Part shown: piece by piece, positions 11,536 through 22,357 of the stretch | Layout: each line of letters begins with the position of its first letter | How positions within the stretch are numbered: position 1 is the stretch's first letter | NCBI GenBank assembly: GCA_023014365.1 | Contig: JAEBUN010000050.1 | Location: forward strand, 62,001 to 126,000 | Origin: Lepiota brunneoincarnata | Lineage: Eukaryota > Basidiomycota > Agaricomycetes > Agaricales > Agaricaceae | Reading direction: 5' to 3' | DNA: 64,000 nt | The notes under the pieces: model-generated | The model's input: only the letters and a program-made list of their open reading frames with translations | What the model was told of the DNA's origin: nothing | Databases searched by the model: none | Position numbers and translations under genes: made by a program

Positions 11536-12949
11536 TTACAGGGGCGGTGTGTCTGCGAAGACGATTGCCATCCCAGCAGGGCCATATCTCTCTGCTTGCC
11601 CAATATTTGAATCTTCTGCAAGCTTCCTGACCCTTGCAAGTTCTTCTTCACTAAGCTTGATGTTGATTGCAGCACGGTTCTCCTTGAGATACTAGTACAT
11701 GCATATAAGATGGCGAATGGTGCCACCGGTAGCAAAGCAAGAATGGCGCACCTTGATCACTTTCGTTCCCGGGATTGGAATAATATCCTTGCCCTGTGCG
11801 AGAACCCATGCAAGAGCGACCTGGCCAGCCGTCGCATTATGTTTCTTGCCAATCTCCGTTAATCCATCCACGACTTCCAAAATCTTTGGGAAGTTTTCTT
11901 TGCTGTATCTGAATGTCGAGACTTAATATTGGAATATCCTCCGGCTTCTAATTGACGAACCTGGGAATGGTCCTCCTGAAGTCATCCGGCTCAAAATCAT
12001 CCGGTGATTTGTACCGACCCGTGAGCAAACCTCTTCCCAGGGGAGAGTAGGCGATAGTGGCAACTCCAAGCTCCCGGCAGGTCTTCAATAAGCCAATTTT
12101 CTCGTCCTCGATATCAAGCGTGAAAGGGGCATATTCGACTTGGACCGCAGCAATCGGATGAACGGCGTGGGCCCTACGAAGGGCTGGCTGACGAGACCTC
12201 TGATAGTCCAAGGTAGCGGACTTTACCCTCTCTTTCAGGCCTGTAGGTTGCCTGATGTGGTATAGAAAGACGGAGAGACTTACTTGACCAGTTCCGCCAT
12301 TCGCGCCAACAGTTTTCTGAGACAAGGTAATAAGCTGAAGGCTACTTGTCGAGAGGCCGGAAGGATAGATACCTCGATAGGCACCGTTTGGTCTGCGCGC
12401 TGGCCCCGATGATGTGAGCAGGTACCAGGCAAAGGAGCGAAATAACATACGTGGAGGTAATAAAGGTCGATTGTATCAATGCCCAGTCGCTCCAACGACT
12501 TTTCGCAAGCCGATCTGGACATATTCCGGCGTTCCATTTACTCGTCTGTTTCCATCTCTAACGATACCGAATTTTGTGGCCAAGAATATCTTGTCGCGGT
12601 TGCCTGTACGCTTGAACCTGTTGCTCCAAGGTAACTTTTCGTTGAAAAAGACGGGTCACCCCGCAGCGTATAAGTATGCGCACCATTTCCCAACCAAATC
12701 TTCAGAGTCACCGTAGCTGTTGGAAGAGTCCCAGTTAGTCCAGCCGTCCTCGAAAGCCGTGTCCAAAAACTATGAAGGGGGGGAGGGGGGTAGGTCAACT
12801 GAACAGAGAATATATAGGTCTATTATGGCCATTATCCTGACCTTGAACCTCTCTTCATCGCTTTCGACCTGCCCATAGTAAGCAGACAAACCCATCAACC
12901 CCAGACCCATTTCGGCAACATCGTCCTGCCCAATTTTCCTAGTAGGCAT
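11536..12949 (-). pseudogene. Aldo-keto reductase, copy 2 (three +1 frame breaks)
   Basis: This is a paralogue of the aldo-keto reductase at 2.2-3.7 kb with the same eight exons: 12842-12949, 12684-12769, 12451-12617, 12373-12399, 12284-12316, 11961-12231, 11752-11908 and 11536-11691. Six of eight match in length apart from the damage. Exon 3 has one codon fewer and one extra base, exon 5 is 33 instead of 32 nt, and exon 6 is 271 instead of 270 nt. Each extra base (near 12513, 12295 and 12187) throws the frame off, while the protein is recognisable on both sides ([41 protein letters not shown]). The enzyme would be an NADPH-dependent carbonyl reductase if functional. An alternative ATG lies at 12958. 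It is a pseudogene, unless the three insertions are assembly errors. Confidence 0.85.
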
Positions 12950-12958
12950 CTGCGGCAT

Positions 12959-13700
12959 GATTGGACGTTGAATGAGCAGAAAATCGATGAGATGATGTAC
13001 GAGGCTTTCCTGAGAGCAGGTACCTTTAAATATGCAACCTACGCTGTAAGCCACTTGCACTAAAAATGGCGACGCCGAACACACACGTATGTATGTACAT
13101 ACGTCTGCCCACCCATCGACTTAGTCACCTTCACAGTTCTATTCTCATCATGTGCCACCTTCTCTCTCGCCTTTTAGAAATATCCTCACAGGCGTTACAT
13201 ATCGTATCCTCGTTTGGTCAAAGGGAGGGAGGGTGATCACCTTGCTTGCCAAGGTCTCCCTAATTCGAATTGCCCGTTGCTATGTAAAAAGTGCGATTTA
13301 GTGGCGCGTTTTTTAAAACGTGTAAGCTCGTGTTGGCACAGGATGTCCAAGACTATGCAGTAAAACATGGTAGGCCAAATAGGAGAAAACTTTTCCCTAC
13401 CGAGGGATGGTTGGAGTTTTACTTCAGTTATTAGCAAATTCAAATAAGTATATTACGCAGTAAGGGGCGAGCAAGGTAGCCCTGCCTAAACCTCCCACGT
13501 GTTCTCTTTCGTCACTCATGTGACGTCTTGTTGTTTGCTTTCTTTTAATCTCGCCCACGGTATCAAACAGAAAGCCAAGTAGATACAAGGGCCCTCGAGG
13601 CTTACTTGAGTCCGGAATACGATAGTTGTCAATCTGCCAGCTCTCGCTCGTCATCACACCACACTTCCTACCTCTTGTCGCACCAACACCTTGCAGAGGT
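12959..13700. other. Intergenic region between AKR copy 2 and RUS gene
   Basis: About 740 bp of divergent intergenic DNA. It holds only short overlapping open frames without splice partners or known motifs. The 5' regions of the AKR copy 2 (leftward) and the DUF647 gene (rightward) should lie here. Nothing else is recognisable. Confidence 0.4.
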
Positions 13701-15465
13701 ATGACCCAACAACGCACCTTGGTATTCGTCGAGAAGTCACAAGAGAGAACGGAGAGGCGGCTTTTCTATACGCCAGACAAAGTATGAGAATGGTATATTT
13801 GGGTTATATGACCTATCTATAATTAATCACACAGGACTTCAAGCTCGGTGAACCAACCAGCCGACACGGACGCCAATCCAGTTTGCAGAGCATCAACAGT
13901 TTTCTAACCAAAGTCTTCTTGCCTGCAGGATATCCGCGTAGCGTAACTCCAGGTGGGTGTCCAACTTTTCTTCTTCCAGCCGACAATAGGGTGCTGACGT
14001 AGCGATAGATTACCTTCAGTACGTGACACCTACACTTCCGCTATATTCGCTCGTTACTTATTCTACCACCCCCCCAAAAGATATCAGGTTCTCAATGCAA
14101 TACAGGCATTCTGCAATTCGCTATCAAGCTTCTTGTCCGCGCGCGCAGTCCTCGAAGGTCTAGAACTGTCCTTCTTCAATTACTCCTACTCACGTCAACT
14201 CGGCCATCTGCATCAGGAATGGGTGTCGGCGACTCGTCAGCCAACTCTACACACGCAATGCTTCTTACTACACTACAAGATGCATTCGGTCGCATCGCCA
14301 GTAAGTGACGGCCCCCCACATCGGATTCTCGTCATGCCCCTCATACGCTCACGTATTTCTCCCTGGAAATTCACAGCTATTGTTGGTGCCTATTACATCG
14401 GCACATCCCTTGTACCTGAAGCAAAAACATATCGATTCTTGGCTGACATCTTGAATGATCTTGCCGTGATCACTGATACGTTCTCACATCTGCTTAACGT
14501 GTACTTGTTCCCTGGTGCATGGGTAATAGGTCTGTGCACCAGTGCTGCCCTTCGAGCCCTTTGTGGGATTGCTGCCGGGGGATCCAAGGCCGCCATTACC
14601 CTACACTTTGCTACCCCCATCGCAGGCTTAGGCGACGTGGGCGACTTGGGTGCCAAGGATTCTAGCAAAGAGACCGTACTTGCTCTTGTGGGCATGTTGG
14701 TGAGTGTCATATAACTCGTGCCGTTTTTTTTTCAAGGCTTTTGAACACCAGGAAATATCTAGCTCGGGACAATCATAGTCCCTCGCATCACTTCTTCCTT
14801 TGCCACATACGCGCTCTTGTCGATTCTCATCAGCTGCCCACCTCACCATCAACTACGTGGCAGTACGAGGCCTTGGCATTCGCAATCTGAACAAACAACG
14901 AGCGACCATTGTATGGCTGCGATATAAATCTGCCAATAGCGAGATTCTTTCCCCGCAAGAGACGACCCAATATGAGCTCATCCTAGATTTTCCCGGAATT
15001 CTTCGCGACCCTGACACTCGCCGCGTGTTTGGCGAGTGTCATATTGGCTTGGCGCCCTTGGATGTGATGCGTGGCTCGGCCCTCTCGATGGAGTTTCTTG
15101 ACATTTTCTCTGCGGAGCGTTACATCGTCTGTTTTGACGCAAAGTCGCTAAATGGTACAGGCTACCACCGCCCCTCGGTCTACGTTTGCTTCAAGGAAGG
15201 GTTCACGCCCGATGATCAACTCAAAGGGTGGTTCCATGCAGTGGAAGTTTGTCGTCGTCGTGCGCTTATGCTCAAGAAAAAGCACGTCCTCGATGACCCC
15301 GAAGCGGAGAAAGAAAGCCTGATCAGGGCAACATACGGTGAAATCGAGAGAGACTATGAGGTTCTCAGGGACAAGCTGAAGACAGTTGGTTGGAATGTTG
15401 CCGAGCATCACCTCATGGCTGGACTTGGACCCAAGGCTGTCTTGTGCGGTGTGTCAGAAACATAG
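13701..15465 (+). CDS. RUS family (DUF647) membrane protein
   Basis: A member of the ROOT UV-B SENSITIVE/DUF647 family, membrane proteins of poorly defined role in fungi. Seven exons are inferred: 13701-13781, 13835-13952, 14009-14018, 14081-14157, 14217-14300, 14377-14699 and 14763-15465. They give the hallmark string FLPAGYPRSVTPDYLQYQ, then AVLEGMGVG, LLTTLQDAFGRIA, RFLADILNDLAV, hydrophobic helices, an Ala/Gly-rich ALCGIAAGGSKAAIT, and HLTINYVAVRGL. The soluble C-terminal half (to residue about 430) ends ...AVLCGVSET. Exon 3 is only 10 nt, and its use is supported because it completes the YPxSVTPDYL motif. One extra base near 14830 separates LLSILI from AAHLTINY, so the last exon is out of frame with the preceding one in this sequence. 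Confidence 0.88.
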
Positions 15466-16124
15466 GGGGGATGTGGCTATCATGAGGGGGTCTATTTCGG
15501 CTTGTTCTGTGTACCCTAAATCGCCCCCCCCCCATCTAGAACATACTTGGCATTATAGCGACACAACTAGTTTGAAGTAGCGGACAATCACAAAAACGCA
15601 TGGTTATTCACCATCGCCACGAGGGCAAAGCCTCGACCGATCTGCCCCTCCGTTACTTTCGAGTTTCTTCATGAGGAAATATGTTCCATATGGTCCTCTC
15701 TCTCTCTGCTCTCTCATGAGACTTGTCCCTGGATTTCTGAGAACTTAAGGTGCCTTCTTGCAATATAATCCTCGACGTCACAGTTCCATCACCAACCCGG
15801 GCCGGGTTAATCAATATCATTTCGATTTTCTGGGACGGCCATCCAGCTTTATTTCCGACGTTGTGTCGTCTGTAAAAAGAAAAGAAAAGCCCCATTTGAC
15901 AACTGTCGATCTTTCAAGGAGAAACCTCGCGTCGCGTTATGAAAGTAAAAGGCCGTTGTTAGATCAGACCGGAAAGAGGGGAGAGAACGGGGCTTCTCTT
16001 TTTCTCTCGGGAGCTATTGAGAGATACTCCGGGACAACCAATGAGCTGGGAGCCCAAAACGGATCTTTTGGCTTGTCCTGACCATACGGCGCAACGTGGT
16101 CCACGGTCCCGAAGTGGTAACAGC

Positions 16125-16149
16125 GAGAGAGAGAGAGAGAAAGAGAGAT
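16125..16149. repeat. GA microsatellite
   Basis: An almost pure (GA)n run. It is followed within 60 bp by a (CT)n run at about 16190-16205, so the pair could form a short imperfect hairpin. Confidence 0.7.
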
Positions 16150-19100
16150 AAATGAACTTGAGATCTGTCCAATGTTTCTTTTTATTTTACTCTCTCTCTC
16201 TCTTTCTTTCTTTCTTCGCCCTTATCTCCGGGACTCCACCCTTCTCGGTATTTCTCTTCATCCAGCGCCCAATCACGCGTAGAATTCGTTTTGCTGGCAG
16301 GTTCACGTTTGAGATCTCGGCGCAAGTAAACGCATAACGAACTCGAATGGTCTACCCATCTCTCTCTCTCTCTCTGTCAATCTCTCAACCCCCATCCCCA
16401 CACACCCCCTCGCGCATCGCGTCATCATCGGCTAAGCACTTTCCCTTTTGCTTGAAGGATCCCCCCTCCGCCGCCGCACTGGGACCGCCTTTCCTTTTTA
16501 GAGATATCTTATCCTGACAACACGTTCACAGTTGCCCCATCCGGATTGGTTATCCCCTCCCCCCCCGGACACCCTCAGAAGCGCCTGTGTTTGGAACTGG
16601 ATCTCTGTCCCTCTCTCTTCTTCTTCTGCTCCTGCGTTATCTTCTCGGCCCGGACTTATTGTTCTTGAGATCAGATGTATGTGTCGAACAAAAGCCCTAA
16701 CTCTACATGGGCGCTGGTAATGGTCATAAGGATTAGACAACATACGGGCGGTTCGGTTTTCTCTCTCTCCCCCGGCTACTCGGAAATAAAGAGAAAAAGA
16801 AAAGAAAACAGACAACTTCGTCTTGTTCTCTTTTTTTTTTTTTTTCTTGCGGTCAGGATCAGGGTCAAAAGCGGCATCTCCAATCGTTTGCCGCAAAACG
16901 TAATGCCACGTTTCTTACTGGCTCCCCTGAATCCTTGGAAAAAAGTTGGCTGATTTGGGAATTAAACAAGAATCTCGGCTTCGCTTGTAAGAGAAACACA
17001 CACAAACCCCCCCCCCCCCCCCTCTCCCTCCTTCTTTTTATTCCTCTCCACAAGTGTAACTTGATTAGGACGGGGTAAATAGGGAGAGAAAATTCAATAA
17101 CAAGGAGGAGAAGGGACCTAATGACCCATCCCATCGCCGGCGCATCTCAGCCCCCTTCCCCCTCGCCTTCCATTTCGGGCAGGACGACTCGGGTTGTTTT
17201 GGCTATCTTTCCAAAACGTATATCACTGTGGGAAAAAAAAATAAAAACGACATTAGAGCTTCGAAATGTGTCCCTAAAAACTCTACTTGATCAGCAAGGT
17301 ACGAACTGGAACCGACCCCCCCCCCCCCCCTGCCCCCAATCATCTTCATCATCATCATCGAAGGCTGTCCATGGGCTTCTGATTTTTTCAAGCACTCAAT
17401 CGGCGAATTCGCCCATTTCTCAGATGTGTGATAGTTCCGGTGTGTGGAGGGGGCGCCACCGCGTAAGAATAGAGTGGGTAAGTGGGAGGGGGGGGGGAGC
17501 CTGTCTATCACACTTGGTTAGAATGATCAAATGAACAAAAACAGGTCATTTTCCCCGCATCTGTCGCCTACTCTCACGGGCCGAAGACAAGGAGAAGAGG
17601 AGTGTTGGGAGAGGGGAGGGGAGGGGGGCGGAAACCAGGGGAGACGTACGTCGAAATGGGGCGCCGAGAGAGAGACAGTGACCGAACGCTTGTCTAGTAC
17701 TGTAATTCTCCCCCCCCCGCTCTCTTCTCAACATCTTTTTGGCCCGAATGTTTTCCTGGGAAAGAATCGGAGCGTACGGTTCTCTAGTGTCGGAACAAGC
17801 GTTGCGGTCAGCCGATTTCCCCGTTATCCATGTGGTAAGAGTCTATTCGCAGGATCGGGGAAGGGATATGGAATGCTTGTTCCCCTTATGTGTCCTGTTC
17901 TGAGTCAGTGCCAAGGGTAAATAGAGACTAAGAATAGGGGGGGGGGGGAGGGGGGAAGGTTAGACAAGGTTCCTGACTGACACGTCCCGGCTTGCCTAGC
18001 CCAGTCATCTATGGGGAAAAAGAACAAATTAACAGTATCAGTACGTTAGACTTTTCCTCCTCGTGTAGCCGTTGAACGCGATCATCCCCATCATTCTCCC
18101 GACCCGGAACCGCAAGCATTAGAAAACTTTGTTTTTTTGACAGTGTCTTTTTCTCTCTCTCTCTCTTTTTTTTTTTTTTTTCCTTCTTCGTCTTCTTCTT
18201 TATAGTTTTTGACATTTGTGGAGCTTGTGAGTGAGCTCCACCTCCATGCGGATGTTCCTAGGTGTGTTTGTGCTTCTTGTCATCCTTTGTGGGTAATGCA
18301 TTAGAAGACCTGCAAACTTGTTGAAAAAGTTGCGCAACTCCCAATATAGTAAAAAGTAAAAAAAAACCAAAATCATGCGCCTCAAAGATCTAACCTGTCG
18401 AGAGAGAACCAACTAAGGGACAACTCGGCCAGCACAACAGAATCTCCCCGACCCAACCGAAGGGGGGATAATCATCAGATCTCGTTCAAAAAAAGAACTA
18501 CAAATCAAACTCTTTTTTATCAACATTTCGTTCCCTCATCACACATAAAACCAACAACCCACTGCCACTTGTGTGCTTGTTATACAATGGAGACTGTAAA
18601 GCACTTACCCCCTTTCTTCTTCTTACCTTTATCCGCTTCTATTCCTGAAATAGACACTCTCCCCGACACCGGACAAGTTTTTACGTTAACGCCTGTACGT
18701 CCGATCGCTCTCAAAGCAGAGGGGGACATGCCAGCGCTACGAATTGCTATTCCTGGACAGCCGAGTGCCTTGTGTGGAAGAACGGACCCAACTAGGGTTA
18801 GGGGGGGGGGGGGGGAGGGGTGGGCAAAGAGGGGAAGAAGGCCCCCGATCTCGCTATTGTAACCCGTTCATCCGGCCGTCCCTCTCTCTCTAGTGGGTGG
18901 CGTTATTGAGTAGGAGAGAAAGAGAGAGGCGAGGCCTGGGAAGACTCGATTCGCGGCAAGAGATTGCAGATCTCAAGCGTTAGAAAAAGCGTGTGCTTAG
19001 TAGCGTCCCCTTTGGAAATAGTACAGATCCCTCTCTATGGCAAAGGCTATGTGTGTTATCTTTAACGACACAAGTACCACCCCCCAACACACACACGCAC

Positions 19101-19205
19101 GCACAGGTTCCGGCGTGCCGAGAGCTTAAACTGTGTTTATCAAAGTTGGAACTAGGCCCACTTGGGGAAACGTTTGTTCGATTGTCAAAAGATTTTCCTT
19201 CGCGC

Positions 19206-19227
19206 GGGGGGGGGGGGGGGGGGGGGG
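19206..19227. repeat. 22-nt G homopolymer
   Basis: An uninterrupted run of 22 G, the longest I count in this stretch. Runs of this length are hard for any sequencing method, so the true length is uncertain. Confidence 0.7.
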
Positions 19228-21040
19228 TTCTAGCACCTCGCCAAGTGTTCGGCATGGTGCTATGCCGATTGTTTGCGCTGATCAGATTTTTGAATTCGGC
19301 TGGAGGTGGGGGAAAGGCAGCTGAACTTGGACTCTATGTAATAACACAAAAAAAAAGGGGGTGACACTTTCAGGGCTGCACAAAAGTCCCTGACATTACA
19401 GCTCCAAAGACTCACTCCCGGAACTTGTTTTATAAAAACAAAATAAAGAACCAGATGTGGGCGGCGGCTAACTTTCAATCGATTAAAAACTTTACTCAAT
19501 CTTGACAACCCCCCCCCCCCCGGGGACAAAGAACTTGTGAGAATCCCTTGGCCTTGCTTTTTTTTTTTTTCTTTTTCGTCACAATGATCCCGAAACAACG
19601 ACAAGCTTTTCAAAGTCCCCCCACCCCCCCTCTCTCTCTCCCCCCTATCAGACCCTGCGCGAATTATGATTCAGGAGGCGGAGGCGGGGGGGGCAGAGCT
19701 GTCCTATATGCTTTTGGATCAGCGAGGAACTTCGAGAGAGAAGAAGAAGAAGTCGTACAAAGTTCGAAAGTTTAAAAAAACCCACCACTTTGAAGCGCCG
19801 AGGCCTCGAGGCCCTTTGAAAATCATTCAATAACAACGCGACGAGCGCCAGGGTCCGGGAACTAGGAAGAAGTGTCGGGTGCGGGCGAAGGAAGAGTTTA
19901 TGATGATTCCAAATCCCTATTTTGTGAAGCACGAAACTGCAATTCTAATCCCACCCCGTGGCTCTAGGCGTAACTACTTGTGTGTACATGTACACATACA
20001 CAGAATTAAGTACACTCCCGATGTTTTGAAGTCGGACTCGACTCCTCGAAGGCTTCGAAGTGGTAAATAAGCTTCCCGGAATCACCCTCCCCCTCCCCCT
20101 CTTCCCGGGTTTACCCACAAATTTTTTTTTTTTTACCTTCAACGCACAAGACCCGATTCGATGCCGTAGTCCTCTATGTCACCCCCCTAATTTTCTTCTC
20201 AAAGATGAATGAACGAACCCAAACCCAAAACCCCCAGAAGAAGAAGAACAACAACAACAACAAAAAGACAAGGACTAGGAATGAATATAGTCCAAGTAGT
20301 CAATGCACCTGAGAAAGAAAACTAAAAGCAAAAAAACAAAGAGCTCCACATTCGGGGATGTTTGCAACAAGGGAGAGGGAAGGGGGGAGGGGGAAGAGGA
20401 GGAGGAGGAGGACTTGGCATCCCCACAAGAAAAAGAACCGGGACAGCCGTAAAGCACTATAATGGATGGATGGGTAACATTGTATCCGGACAAACCATTC
20501 CCCCCCCCCCCCCCCCCCTTCTCCTCCACACTCCTCCACCCTCCTCTCCATAACCAAAAAAAGCTTCTAAACGCCACCCGATCCGCAGCCTCCACCCCCA
20601 TTCGTTCGGGGGTATACTGTATATATACGCAAACGGGAAGCCTTCATTCTTCATTCTCCGTATTACTATAGATTCCCTTGGGCTATACCCCATACGGAAG
20701 AGATCCCTTCTACGGATCCCGTCCTTCCCCCCCCCCCCCCCCTCCCCACGTTTTCCTCCTACGCAATTACACTGCTAACTAGTTACCACGCGCCGCCCCC
20801 CTCCCTCTCCCCCGCCCAGCATCGCGGAAGGGCCACTCCGCGGCCTTGAAGAGGAAAAACCTACTCAAACGCCCCCTGCCCACGACTGGCAAGCTCACGA
20901 CGTTGAAACCATCCGAGTCTATATTACACCTCACACACACACACACACACAAGTTTCTTCTCCTCTCCCCGGAACCTGAAACTCACTTCGGACTCTGAGC
21001 TTCAAAATCACGCTTTCCCCCTTTCTCATACTTCTCCCTG

Positions 21041-21061
21041 CCCCCCCCCCCCCCCCCCCCC
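21041..21061. repeat. 21-nt C homopolymer
   Basis: An uninterrupted run of 21 C, one of a series in the same gene-free interval. A (CA)n microsatellite lies just upstream at about 20933-20951. Confidence 0.7.
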
Positions 21062-22357
21062 TATTCAAAGCGCCCCACACACATCAAGTCCCCCTATCAC
21101 TCCCTCATTCCAAACATAATATTGAATCAGAAAAGTATATTGATATCATTTAACAACACGATTTTAAGTACTCTTGTTTAGTTATGAAACAAAAGAAGGG
21201 CTACATAGGTAGGTATACGGGGGGTCGAGGAGAGACGCATATAAACGAAACACTTTCAACCAACAATATACAAAAACAAAAAAAAAAACAGAAAGAGAGA
21301 GCAAGAAAATACGCGTAATAAACGCACACACAAAAGAGAAACAGAGAATATACTGATACTGATATATCGATATCCAATAGTGGGAGAGGGGGGGGGGGAA
21401 AGGATGAAATCAACTATCGTTCCAACATTCATCCATTCGTTTGTTCGTTAACCAGGGCGAGGGTGAAATGAAGGGGGGCAAGGGGAAGATGGAAACATAA
21501 CGCAGTAAGAATACAATCGGGGATAACAACACAAGCACCCAGCCGAGTGCGTTGCGGGTGCCAGCCCGACTTCTCTTTTTTTTTTTTTTCGTTTGCGGGA
21601 AATTTCGACGTTCCCCTAGGAACATTAAGACCGGTTGAATAAACAAGGTAGGGTATAGCGTGGGATTCGATTGTGGGGGGAAGGGTATGATCGTCAAGTC
21701 GAAGCAGAAACCAGTATACACAAGAAATGAAAACGTCGAGGGACAAGCGTGGGGGGGGGGGGCGGACGAAATAGGAGCTGCGCGACAGGAAATGTCTTGA
21801 AAAAGGACACCGCCAACTCTAGCCGGACCGAGAGCTCAGGATTAGAAGTCCCAGGGTCGCGTACCCACCACTATCGCCTGACACGCCGCTCGCCGCATCA
21901 TCATCCTCGGTTCCTGGAGACAACAAAGTTCCGGAGCCTGTGTAAGGAACGCAAGGGACGACGACGACAAAAAACGACAAGCGGCAAGCGAGCAAGCGAG
22001 AACAGGGAGGGGACTCGAAGTGAACTGGAAGCGAGGGATCTTGAGCGTCAAAGTCGAGTGGCTCGGGAATTGAGGCCCGAAAGATAAGGCATACCGGCCG
22101 AATGGAAAACCACAATGGAAAAAGAAAGAGGTAACATCCGGCCCAAGCTCAGGGAATGGTTGATGGAGGCTGGAGCGCTTTGAGGCGCGTACATAGTTCT
22201 CCAATCCCAAAAGCTTAAACTGAAGTTCCATCCGGACAACACCATATGCAGAAAAACGAAAGGAAAGTACCAACATGGAAAAAAAACCAAACAAACAACT
22301 TCAATTCTTGCCCCCCCTTTTTTTTTTATCCTCCGCAGAGATCGTTCATGACATGTC

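Larger units (their letters stand above)
15466..22357. other. 6.9 kb gene-free convergent interval, homopolymer-rich
   Basis: This interval lies between the 3' ends of the DUF647 gene (rightward) and the bHLH gene (leftward). I see no spliceable gene. All open frames are short and interrupted by low-complexity sequence. The region carries many dC or dG runs of 10-22 nt, A and T runs, GA, CT and CA microsatellites, and purine/pyrimidine-skewed stretches. Examples of long runs are at 17317-17330, 19206-19227, 20500-20518 and 21041-21061. A non-coding RNA cannot be excluded but has no positive evidence. Confidence 0.6.

Noticed and set aside
14393..14710. Opposite-strand open frame within the DUF647 gene
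   Set aside because: A shadow of the coding strand, which matches a known family.
16125..16390. GA/CT runs as a CRISPR or regulatory array
   Set aside because: Simple microsatellites with no repeat-spacer structure.
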